Source of the DNA: Thiothrix subterranea
GTDB taxonomy: Bacteria > Pseudomonadota > Gammaproteobacteria > Thiotrichales > Thiotrichaceae
NCBI RefSeq assembly: GCF_030930995.1
Contig: NZ_CP133217.1
Coordinates: 868,001-932,000 of the forward strand
Direction of reading: 5' to 3'
Length of the DNA stretch: 64,000 nucleotides
The notes under the pieces are model-generated. The model ran no database searches. It was not told where the DNA came from and was given only the letters and a program-made list of their open reading frames with translations. Position 1 is the first letter of the stretch. Each line of letters starts with the position of its first letter. Below are positions 46,049 to 53,513 of this stretch, piece after piece. The position numbers and the translations under genes were made by a program.

Positions 46049-47275
46049 TTATTGCGCTGCCAACGCCCGCTCGACGTTGATCAAGCCATGCCCATAGTCT
46101 TGGTCAAGACCCGGTGGCCCTAAATCGGTAGCCGTGTGTTTCAGCGATTCTGGGTTGAAGTTTGGATTGAGTGCTTTCAATAAAGCGATAGCGCCGGTCA
46201 CGTGCGCCGTTGCCAGCGATGTACCGCTGGATACCTGAAAGGAACTGCGCGGCGCGGTGGTCAAAATGCCCACGCCGGGTGCAGACAGGTCAATGTAATT
46301 GCCACGATTGGCGTGATTAAATACCTGTTCGTTCTTATCAACCGCTGTCACGGCAATCACGCCCGGTAATGCTGCCGGGTAAGCAGGCGGCGCTCCCGGT
46401 CCACCATTACCCGCCGAAGCCACCACCACAATGCCTTTTTGAATAGCCGCTTCGACCAATTTGTCGACTATTGGGTCGGCATTGCCAGCAAAACTGAGGT
46501 TGAGGACTTGCACCCCTTCCAACATGGCTCGCTCCAAAGCGCGTGCCACTAAGCTGGAATTGCTGCGACGCTCGTCCGGGTTCGCAGGATTCGTGCTAAA
46601 CGCGCTGATCGCAATCAATTTGGTATCGGGCGCAATGCCAATGCGGGCATTTTGGCTGATAATCACACCGGCTACTTCCGTGCCGTGCAAGCGGTTACGT
46701 TCATCGCCTTGCGGAATCAATTCCACCCGGTCAATGGTGGAACGAAAGGAATCGTGGTTAATGTCAATCGGGGTGTCGATCATTCCCACCACCACGCCGC
46801 GCCCGGTGGTACGTTGGCGCATCGCATCCGCCCCGGTTAACCCTAATGGATACTCACCGATTGGCGCACCGTTAAGGCTGGCGGAGACGTAGAAATTGCT
46901 GGTTGCTGCATCCACATCGATTTCATTGGCTTTAATTGACTTGACCAGATCATAAGGATCTTGCCCATTGGTCGCTGCCGTGATCATGGTTGTGCCGATG
47001 GAATCTAAGCTGTCAGTGCGTTTCGCTTGTAATTTATACTTTTTCAGTACCGCATCCGCGATTTCGGTGGGCTTTTGTTGATCATAAACAATCAACATTT
47101 CATCTTTTTCGTAATCCACGCGCCGAAATACCGGCGTTTCCACACAAATGCTGCTGCTTAGATGGCACGCAGGGGAATCGCTGGCTTTGCCAATTACTTT
47201 GTATTCTGCGGGGCTGCAAGCGCTGAGGAATCCGATGATGGAAATGAAAGCAAGGGGGCGTAACACGGCTGGCAT
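46049..47275 (-). CDS. S8 subtilisin-like serine protease, lipoprotein
   Basis: A 408-residue secreted protease. Lipobox FLSAC gives Cys20, a propeptide-like region spans about 50-155, and the catalytic triad is Asp167 (GMIDTPID), His198 (LHGTEVAG) and Ser353 (SGTSLATAHVTGA), with oxyanion Asn290 in SAGNGG. It is the last gene of the ECF sigma/anti-sigma operon, 5 bases after the anti-sigma stop. It may act on envelope proteins or on the anti-sigma factor itself. Confidence 0.9.
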   Translation of the reverse strand: MPAVLRPLAFISIIGFLSACSPAEYKVIGKASDSPACHLSSSICVETPVFRRVDYEKDEMLIVYDQQKPTEIADAVLKKYKLQAKRTDSLDSIGTTMITAATNGQDPYDLVKSIKANEIDVDAATSNFYVSASLNGAPIGEYPLGLTGADAMRQRTTGRGVVVGMIDTPIDINHDSFRSTIDRVELIPQGDERNRLHGTEVAGVIISQNARIGIAPDTKLIAISAFSTNPANPDERRSNSSLVARALERAMLEGVQVLNLSFAGNADPIVDKLVEAAIQKGIVVVASAGNGGPGAPPAYPAALPGVIAVTAVDKNEQVFNHANRGNYIDLSAPGVGILTTAPRSSFQVSSGTSLATAHVTGAIALLKALNPNFNPESLKHTATDLGPPGLDQDYGHGLINVERALAAQ

Positions 47276-47280
47276 GACAC

Positions 47281-48027
47281 TCAGTATTCTCGTCCGATAA
47301 AAGCAATTACAGCATTATCTTGCTGCATTTGCTGTAAAATAGTACCCGCTTGCGGGTCGGATGAGAGAACATCCTTCATTTCAATTTTGAAATAACCGGT
47401 ATCGTTTGGCCCATCCAAGATGCGAGCATTCCAATGCAGCAAAAATTCTTTAACTTGCTGTATTCGTGCATCGCCATTGAAGTCTACCAGCAATACCATG
47501 CCTTTAACTACCGGAACCGCGCTGGCATCACCTGCGACCGTAGCGCTGACATAAATGCCTTCGGGTTTACTATCCGTAGAGTGTGCAAACCACCCTAAAA
47601 AGCCTGCCTGAATCAGCAGTAATAAGGCAAATATGGCATTGGCAGGGGTTAAACCTTCCCATTTTGGGATCAACAAATGCCGCAGCCATTGTTTGGCTTC
47701 GCCCAGCCAATTACGCTGTGGTGCAAGTGCGGGGGCAGCGGTTGGTGACACCACCGAATTGTCCCGCTCTTCGCGCCCGATACGCTTCATCAGTTTCTCT
47801 AAACGCTGTTGGGTCGTATCCACGGCAGATAATTCCAACAGCGCCGTATTAGCGCGGATCATATCCACCAACTTCAGTTCACGCTGGTATTCAGCCGCCA
47901 ACTCAGGGTGAATTTCCAGTATCCGCTCTACCAATTTGCGCTCGGATTCCGTTAATTTGCCCGTGATATACCAAGGCAATAATAACCGTGCTTCTTCAAC
48001 TGGATCGCCATGTGGGTACAGGCTCAT
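47281..48027 (-). CDS. Membrane anti-sigma factor
   Basis: A 248-residue protein with a soluble N-terminal helical domain (about 1-100, LLLPWYITGKLTESERKLVERIL), one membrane helix (about 128-148) and a periplasmic C-terminal domain (about 155-248) with ARIQQVKEFLLHWNARILDGP. The N-terminal domain resembles other anti-sigma domains but lacks the zinc-binding HC2 cysteines. It sits between the sigma factor and a protease gene, so the role is inferred mainly from context. The periplasmic domain has the look of a subtilisin-propeptide-like fold. Confidence 0.75.
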   Translation of the reverse strand: MSLYPHGDPVEEARLLLPWYITGKLTESERKLVERILEIHPELAAEYQRELKLVDMIRANTALLELSAVDTTQQRLEKLMKRIGREERDNSVVSPTAAPALAPQRNWLGEAKQWLRHLLIPKWEGLTPANAIFALLLLIQAGFLGWFAHSTDSKPEGIYVSATVAGDASAVPVVKGMVLLVDFNGDARIQQVKEFLLHWNARILDGPNDTGYFKIEMKDVLSSDPQAGTILQQMQQDNAVIAFIGREY

Positions 48028-48061
48028 ATCGCAATAGTCTCAACTGCCATTTAAAAATCAA

Positions 48062-48670
48062 CTAAAAATCAACACCAACGATACCGGCTTTTTCCAGTAA
48101 CTGTGCCAAACGCTTACGCGCATAAAACATCCTTGTTTTGACGGTGTTTTCCGAAATATCCAGAACAATCGCCACTTCTTTGACGGACTTGTCTTCAAAA
48201 TACGTTAGTCTGATCACTTCACGGTGTTCTTCCGTTAGCTGATCCATCAGACGTAACAACTGCTGTTTCATGTCATCCAATGCCAATTCCTCGTGAGGGC
48301 TGGCGGCTGGGTCAATCATGGCATCGAGTATCGACTCATCTTCCAACGTCATTTCCGAGGTTTTGCGCAACCACGACACCATTTTGTTGCGGGTAATGGA
48401 ATAAATCCAGGTCGACACCTTTGACCTGCCTGCAGAATTTTCCGCTGACCGCCAAACATCAAACATAGCCTCGTCTACTAAATCAGCAGCCTGAGCCATA
48501 TCATCACGCAATACGCGCGAACAATACTTTACCAATTTGGGCTGGTATCTCAGGTATAACTGACTGAATGCTTGCTGATCGCCCTGACTGATGCGTTCCA
48601 TCAGAGCTTCATCACTGAGCTTGCTTACCAGTTCAGTCTGTTGTTTGCTGCCTTGTGAGTGGCCTTCCAT
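48062..48670 (-). CDS. ECF-type RNA polymerase sigma factor
   Basis: A 202-residue sigma-70 family member of the extracytoplasmic-function type. Region 2 (QAFSQLYLRYQPKLVKYCSRVL, then WRSAENSAGRSKVSTWIYSITRNKMVSWLR) and region 4 (LTEEHREVIRLTYFEDKSVKEVAIVLDISENTVKTRMFYARKRL) are complete. It heads an operon with the anti-sigma and S8 protease genes. Its targets are not evident from the window. Confidence 0.93.
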   Translation of the reverse strand: MEGHSQGSKQQTELVSKLSDEALMERISQGDQQAFSQLYLRYQPKLVKYCSRVLRDDMAQAADLVDEAMFDVWRSAENSAGRSKVSTWIYSITRNKMVSWLRKTSEMTLEDESILDAMIDPAASPHEELALDDMKQQLLRLMDQLTEEHREVIRLTYFEDKSVKEVAIVLDISENTVKTRMFYARKRLAQLLEKAGIVGVDF

Positions 48671-48952
48671 TTCTATGTCGCTCTCATTACGGGTTTGGTT
48701 CTAATTAATTTGAGCCAATACTCAAAAAAATAATAAATACACTTTTTTTTCAACTTTTCTTGAACCACTCGGCGAGCAGCAACGACTAAGCGTTAACACT
48801 ACACACTCAACTAGTAATCCTTAAAAGTTATAATACTCCCTCGCAAGTCTGGCGGGTCTTCGGATCCGCCTTTTTTTTGTTTACAATCCATCTATTAGCA
48901 TATCATAATCCACTGATACACGATTTTTTCTTTCTAACCTTGGAAGCTGGGT
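48671..48952 (+). other. Spacer with orphan promoter-like sequence before fbp
   Basis: A 282-base AT-rich divergent gap between the sigma factor and fbp. TATAAT (48829-48834) is a perfect -10, though the -35 position (about 48806-48811, CTCAAC) is poor. An intrinsic terminator follows within 20-40 bases. Beyond it lies an AT-rich leader of about 75 bases before the fbp ATG. Confidence 0.4.
48851..48878 (+). terminator. Intrinsic terminator with UUCG loop upstream of fbp
   Basis: Stem GGCGGGTC (48851-48858) and GATCCGCC (48863-48870) with a TTCG tetraloop and one G-U pair, followed by eight T. It is oriented on the + strand but no + strand gene lies upstream for about 3 kb. Confidence 0.8.
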
Positions 48953-49963
48953 ATGTATCAAATTGGCACCACACTGACACAATTTATCCTCGAAGAACAA
49001 CGTAAACATGCAGGCGCAACCGGCGAATTTAGCTGCGTACTGAATGACATCGCACTCGCGTGCAAAAAAATTGCTGCATTAACCAGCAAAGGCGACCTCA
49101 TCGGCGTGCTGGGTTCTGCTGGCTCTGAAAACGTTCAGGGCGAAGAGCAGAAAAAAATGGACATTATCACCAATGACGTGATGATCGAAGCCCTTTCCCG
49201 TGGTCACGCGGCGGCCTTAGCCTCTGAAGAAATGGATGAGGTCTATAACCTGCCCAGCAATGTGCCACGCGGTCACTATCTGGTGACATTCGACCCGCTG
49301 GATGGCTCCTCTAATATGGATGTGAATGTATCGGTTGGTACGATTTTCTCCATCATCAAAGCCCCCGAAGGTGTGGAAAACCCGACCGCTGCCGATTTCA
49401 TGCAGCCGGGCATGAAGCAAGTCGCAGCAGGCTACTGCCTGTACGGGCCTTCTGCCATTATGGTATTGACCACTGGCAAAGGCGTGAATATGTTCACGCT
49501 GGATAAGGATTGCGGCGAATTCTTGCTGACCCGCGAAGACGTAAAAATTCCTGCTGACACCAAGGAATTTGCGATCAACGTGTCTAACCAGCGTTACTGG
49601 GAACCACCGATGCAGCGTTACATCAGCGAATGTTTGTTGGGAGTTGAAGGGCCGCGTGGCAAAGACTTCAATATGCGTTGGGTCGCGTCAATGGTGGCTG
49701 AAATTCACCGCATTTTGACTCGCGGCGGGATTTTCATCTATCCGATGGATAGCAAGATGAAAGCAGCGGGCAAAACCGGTAAGTTGCGTTTGTTGTACGA
49801 AGCTAACCCAATGGGCTTCATCGTTGAACAAGCGGGCGGCATGGCGACCACGGCTTATTCACGCATTATGGAACTTCAGCCGACTGATTTGCACCAGCGT
49901 GTGCCGGTGGTAATGGGGTCACGTAATGAGGTGGAATTAGTCACGGGTTATCATAACGCTTAA
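48953..49963 (+). CDS. fbp: Fructose-1,6-bisphosphatase class I
   Basis: Gluconeogenic and Calvin-cycle phosphatase. 336 residues, as in E. coli (332). Metal-binding [10 protein letters not shown] and [17 protein letters not shown] are conserved, and [11 protein letters not shown] and [19 protein letters not shown] are substrate and regulatory blocks. It suits an autotrophic or mixotrophic sulfur oxidiser. An attenuator-like terminator lies before it. Confidence 0.96.
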   Translation: MYQIGTTLTQFILEEQRKHAGATGEFSCVLNDIALACKKIAALTSKGDLIGVLGSAGSENVQGEEQKKMDIITNDVMIEALSRGHAAALASEEMDEVYNLPSNVPRGHYLVTFDPLDGSSNMDVNVSVGTIFSIIKAPEGVENPTAADFMQPGMKQVAAGYCLYGPSAIMVLTTGKGVNMFTLDKDCGEFLLTREDVKIPADTKEFAINVSNQRYWEPPMQRYISECLLGVEGPRGKDFNMRWVASMVAEIHRILTRGGIFIYPMDSKMKAAGKTGKLRLLYEANPMGFIVEQAGGMATTAYSRIMELQPTDLHQRVPVVMGSRNEVELVTGYHNA

Positions 49964-49984
49964 CAGCGATTCCCCGATGTCCCC

Positions 49985-50059
49985 GTAGAGACGCAAAATC
50001 TTGCGTCTCTACCCACCCCGCCAACCTCTTAAAGAAGGCGCAAAATTTTGCGTCTCTAC
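49985..50059. repeat. Palindromic repeat GTAGAGACGCAA, one complete and one partial copy
   Basis: 49985-50012 is a perfect inverted repeat (GTAGAGACGCAA, loop AATC, then TTGCGTCTCTAC). A second copy at 50039-50059 keeps the right arm and core but has a degraded left arm. The second copy supplies the TAG stop of the convergent methyltransferase gene. This resembles small interspersed palindromes found in multiple copies in some genomes. Confidence 0.8.
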
Positions 50060-50646
50060 TGTTTTTCGGCATACGACACGGTGTACGACTGCCCTTGTTT
50101 GAGCTTGTCGAAATTGCCGAACACTTCTTTCAGATTGCGTTTCATGTATTCGCGCAAGCCGTTGATCGTCACGATATACACGCGCCCGCCCGGTTTGAGG
50201 TGGTGTTTCATGTCGTGCAATAAAATGCTCATCATTTCCTTGCCCACTTTCGCGGGTAGGTTGGATGCAATCACATCAAACCGCGCATCCTTATCGAGGT
50301 GCTGGAAACCGTTGCTCAACATGGCACGGGCATTCGCCAGCTTGTTCACGCCTGCATTGCGGTTGGCGTATTCCACTGCCATGAAATCCTTATCCACCAT
50401 CAGGGTTTGACCTTGTGGAGCGAGTTTTGCCATCACCAAACCGACGGGGCCATAGCCGCAACCGAGGTCAAAGCAATCATCGGTTGGGTTGATTTTCAGG
50501 TATTTCAACAACAAATCCGTGCCGTCATCAATTTCACGCGGGGAAAAAATTCCCCATGTCGACAGGAAAGTGAATGGTTGTCCGCAGAGTTCCGTATCAA
50601 AACGGATGTCGTCACGCAGGCTTTTGGTGTAAGGAATATCAGCCAT
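50056..50646 (-). CDS. RsmC-like SAM-dependent methyltransferase
   Basis: A 196-residue class I methyltransferase with MTS-type features: FDLGCGYGPVGLVMAK binds SAM, and SNLPAKVGKEM stands at the position of the NPPF motif. It resembles rRNA guanine-N2 methyltransferases of the RsmC/RlmG group, but only the catalytic domain is present. The ATG at 50646 overlaps the SirB2 stop (TAATG); an upstream start would run into the SirB2 gene. The stop codon lies within the palindromic repeat. Confidence 0.82.
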   Translation of the reverse strand: MADIPYTKSLRDDIRFDTELCGQPFTFLSTWGIFSPREIDDGTDLLLKYLKINPTDDCFDLGCGYGPVGLVMAKLAPQGQTLMVDKDFMAVEYANRNAGVNKLANARAMLSNGFQHLDKDARFDVIASNLPAKVGKEMMSILLHDMKHHLKPGGRVYIVTINGLREYMKRNLKEVFGNFDKLKQGQSYTVSYAEKQ

Positions 50647-51023
50647 TAGAGGATCGCCGGTGCAAGATTTTTCGCATACAGGAAGGTGTAGGCAAACGTC
50701 GCCGCACCCGCCAACCATAAGATGACCGCTGCTGCTTTGCCCAAGCCCGGTTTCAGCGCAATTACGCCCAATACCACGTACACAATCAAGCCAACGGCTT
50801 TAATGATGACAAAATTATCCACACCGTGTGCGGTGGTAACGAACGCCAGCCACAAGCCCGTTCCCAGCAAAATTAACATGGTCAAGGAAGCGCTCGCCAA
50901 CGCTGCCTTACCGGTAACAGCGGGGTTGTTGGTCAACATCCATATTCCCCGAATGAGGTAAATAACCACGGAAAGCAGGGCGATAATCGCGTGTACTTTC
51001 AAAATTAAGGTGTTCATATCCAT
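50646..51023 (-). CDS. SirB2-family membrane protein
   Basis: A 125-residue protein with four hydrophobic helices and the SirB2-type pattern (LKVHAIIALLSVVIYLIRGIWM, then FVIIKAVGLIVYVVLGVIALKPG). SirB proteins are poorly characterised inner-membrane proteins. It overlaps the methyltransferase start. Confidence 0.8.
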   Translation of the reverse strand: MDMNTLILKVHAIIALLSVVIYLIRGIWMLTNNPAVTGKAALASASLTMLILLGTGLWLAFVTTAHGVDNFVIIKAVGLIVYVVLGVIALKPGLGKAAAVILWLAGAATFAYTFLYAKNLAPAIL

Positions 51024-51034
51024 GTGGTGTGTCC

Positions 51035-52162
51035 TTATTGCAATTGTTGGAAAATATGTGCCGCTTCAGTTAATGCATCGTCAAGCTGCGGCGTTAGTGT
51101 GCAGTAATGCCCCATTTTACGACCGGGGCGGGCTTCGTGTTTGCCGTACAAGTGTAGCTTGGTATTGGTACTTTGCAGCAACGCCAACCAGTTAGGTTGC
51201 GCATCGTGCCATAAATCGCCCAACATATTGACCATGACCACGGGGGATAACAGGTCGGTTGCGCCGAAGGGTAGTTCACATACCATGCGCACTTGCTGCT
51301 CAAATTGCGAGGTGATGCACGCATCGAGGGTGTAATGCCCGCTATTGTGGGTACGCGGAGCCATTTCATTGATGAGCAATTCGCCTTGGCGGGTGACGAA
51401 GAATTCCACCGCCATCACGCCGACGAACTCTAGCTTATCCGCCATGCGCGTGGCGGCGGCTTGTGCGGCGGCGGCGAGGGCGGCATCAATGCGGGCGGGT
51501 ACAATGCTTTGGTGCAGAATGCCATTGTGGTGTTCGTTTTCGGCAACGGGAAAACAGCGTACTTCACCGCCGACACTGCGGGCGAGGATGACGGAAATCT
51601 CACGTTCCAATTCCATCCGCTGTTCCAGCACACACGCGACACCGTGCAATTGGGCAAACGCGGCTTGCGCTTCGGCAACCGAATGCACCGTGACTTGCCC
51701 TTTGCCATCGTAACCCATGCGGGCAGTTTTGAGAATAGCGGGAAATTGGATGCTGTGAGGTGCAGCCGCAATGTCCGCTGCGGTGTGAATCGCCGCAAAC
51801 GGCACAGGCTGCAAGCCACACGCCCGCACGAATTCTTTTTCCACGATGCGATCTTGCGCCATTTTCACGGCATGAGCAGACGGACGGACTGGGCAGAACT
51901 GCGCGAGGAATTCCAGCGTTTGCGCGGGAATATTCTCGAATTCAGTGGTGATCACATCGCAGCGTTGCCCGAAAGCGGTGAGTGCGACCTCATCATCGTA
52001 AGCGGCAATAATGTGGTCGTCAGAGAGTTGCGCGGCGGGGCTGTGAAAATCCGGTTCGAGGATAAGCACGCGGTAGCCGAGGGTGCGGGCGGCGACGGTA
52101 AACATGCGTCCGAGTTGCCCGCCGCCGAGCATTCCGATGGTTGATCCGGGGAGTAGTGTCAT
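51035..52162 (-). CDS. purK: N5-carboxyaminoimidazole ribonucleotide synthase
   Basis: ATP-grasp enzyme converting AIR and bicarbonate to N5-CAIR in purine synthesis. 375 residues. The N-terminal GMLGGGQLGRMF, LKTARMGYDGKGQVTV and EFFVTRQGELLINEMAPRTHNSGHYT are typical. It lies on the same strand as purE but 3.7 kb away, with two unrelated genes between them. Confidence 0.95.
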   Translation of the reverse strand: MTLLPGSTIGMLGGGQLGRMFTVAARTLGYRVLILEPDFHSPAAQLSDDHIIAAYDDEVALTAFGQRCDVITTEFENIPAQTLEFLAQFCPVRPSAHAVKMAQDRIVEKEFVRACGLQPVPFAAIHTAADIAAAPHSIQFPAILKTARMGYDGKGQVTVHSVAEAQAAFAQLHGVACVLEQRMELEREISVILARSVGGEVRCFPVAENEHHNGILHQSIVPARIDAALAAAAQAAATRMADKLEFVGVMAVEFFVTRQGELLINEMAPRTHNSGHYTLDACITSQFEQQVRMVCELPFGATDLLSPVVMVNMLGDLWHDAQPNWLALLQSTNTKLHLYGKHEARPGRKMGHYCTLTPQLDDALTEAAHIFQQLQ

Positions 52163-52214
52163 AAAGTGTCGAGTAAGCTGGGGTTACGAAATAACAGATA
52201 AGGATACAGGAAAT

Positions 52215-53459
52215 TCACGCTTTCTCCACTCCCCACCACAGCGACAACGGCACGGCGAAGAGCCGTTCACCAAACGGCACGACTTCGCGCCCGCTATACA
52301 GCACGATGCCGCGTTGAAAAAGCGTGGGTTCGGTTTCTTGCAAATGTCGCAAGCCTTTGAAATCTTTAGCATCTATGGTCGCGCTGGCTTTAACTTCAAT
52401 GCCCGTGAGTTTGCCCGCCCGATTTTCCAGCACGAAATCGACTTCTATATCGCTTTGAGTGCGGTAATGCCATAACAACAAACGCTGCGCCGAAAACGTC
52501 AGGTGTTTGAGTAATTCACTGAGGACGAAGGTTTCGACTAACCCACCCAGTACATTGGGTTCGTGCTCGATGCGCTCCAAAGAGGTGTGGGTAAGATGCG
52601 CCAGCAAGCCGCTATCTGGCAAAAAGATTTTCGGGGCTTTGACCATGCGTTTGCCGAGATTGCGTTCCCATGCGGGGAGGCGATACACCAAAAACAGGGT
52701 TTCCAGCAAGGTGAAGTAACGCTTGAGCGTGGATTGTGCCAAGCCGCTGGTGCGGGAAAGTTCGGCAAAATTCAGCAGTTTGGCACTGCGCGTTGCCAGT
52801 AATTGTAACAGGTGAGGAATCTCGCTGAGTTGCTCGACGCGGGCTAACTCGCGCACATCACGGTACAAAATGGCTTGCAGGTAGTTGTCAAACCACGCCG
52901 CCCGCCGCCGGGTTTGCGTGCGCCCCACGGCTTCGGGGAAACCGCCCGTCAGCAGGCGTTCCAGCAATACACTGCGTTCACACGGGGCGATAGTCACGCT
53001 ATCGAGTGCGCCATCGAACAGCCAATCTGCCCAGTTAAAGGTGGGGGAATGCGTGATTTCAGCGCTGGAGAGTGGCAATAACGACAGCACTTCCATGCGC
53101 CCCGCCAGTGAATCCGCCAGCGTTGGCAATAACATGACATTCGCCGAACCCGTTAGCAGGAAGCGTCCGGCTTGGCGGTCACGGTCAACCGCTGCTTTGA
53201 TGGCAAGAAATAACGCGGGGGCGCGTTGCACTTCATCCAATGCCACTTTGCCTTGCAGACCTGCGATAAATCCTGCCGGATCACTCTGTGCCGCTGCTAA
53301 CACGGCATGATCATCCAGCGTCAGGTAGCGGCGCTGCTGTGTTTTTGCCAGTGTTTGCGCCAAAGTGCTTTTACCCGTTTGGCGTGCGCCATTGAGCAAT
53401 ACCACGGGGGTATCGGTGAGCGCTTCGTGCAGCAGTGGGGTAATGTGGCGTGTATACAT
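52215..53459 (-). CDS. AAA ATPase with DUF4143 C-terminal domain (second copy)
   Basis: A 414-residue member of the same family as the gene at 11805. Walker A is NGARQTGKSTLAQ, and KVALDEVQRAP and FLLTGSANVMLLP follow. The C-terminal part has DIEVDFVLENRAGKLTGIEVKAS, again an E-x-D...E-x-K pattern. It is inserted between a sensor kinase and purK. The role of the family is unknown. A promoter with the same close spacing to the ATG precedes it. Confidence 0.85.
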   Translation of the reverse strand: MYTRHITPLLHEALTDTPVVLLNGARQTGKSTLAQTLAKTQQRRYLTLDDHAVLAAAQSDPAGFIAGLQGKVALDEVQRAPALFLAIKAAVDRDRQAGRFLLTGSANVMLLPTLADSLAGRMEVLSLLPLSSAEITHSPTFNWADWLFDGALDSVTIAPCERSVLLERLLTGGFPEAVGRTQTRRRAAWFDNYLQAILYRDVRELARVEQLSEIPHLLQLLATRSAKLLNFAELSRTSGLAQSTLKRYFTLLETLFLVYRLPAWERNLGKRMVKAPKIFLPDSGLLAHLTHTSLERIEHEPNVLGGLVETFVLSELLKHLTFSAQRLLLWHYRTQSDIEVDFVLENRAGKLTGIEVKASATIDAKDFKGLRHLQETEPTLFQRGIVLYSGREVVPFGERLFAVPLSLWWGVEKA

Positions 53460-53495
53460 AACCGTGAGTATAGCTCAGGAAAATCAGCCAGTGAA
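53460..53495 (-). promoter_or_regulatory. Promoter of the second DUF4143 ATPase, possibly leaderless
   Basis: On the minus strand TTCACT (53490-53495) and TATACT (53467-53472) are 17 bases apart. Seven bases separate the -10 from the ATG and no Shine-Dalgarno is visible, which parallels the first DUF4143 gene. Confidence 0.5.
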
Positions 53496-53513
53496 TGGTT
53501 GATTTTCAGCGCA

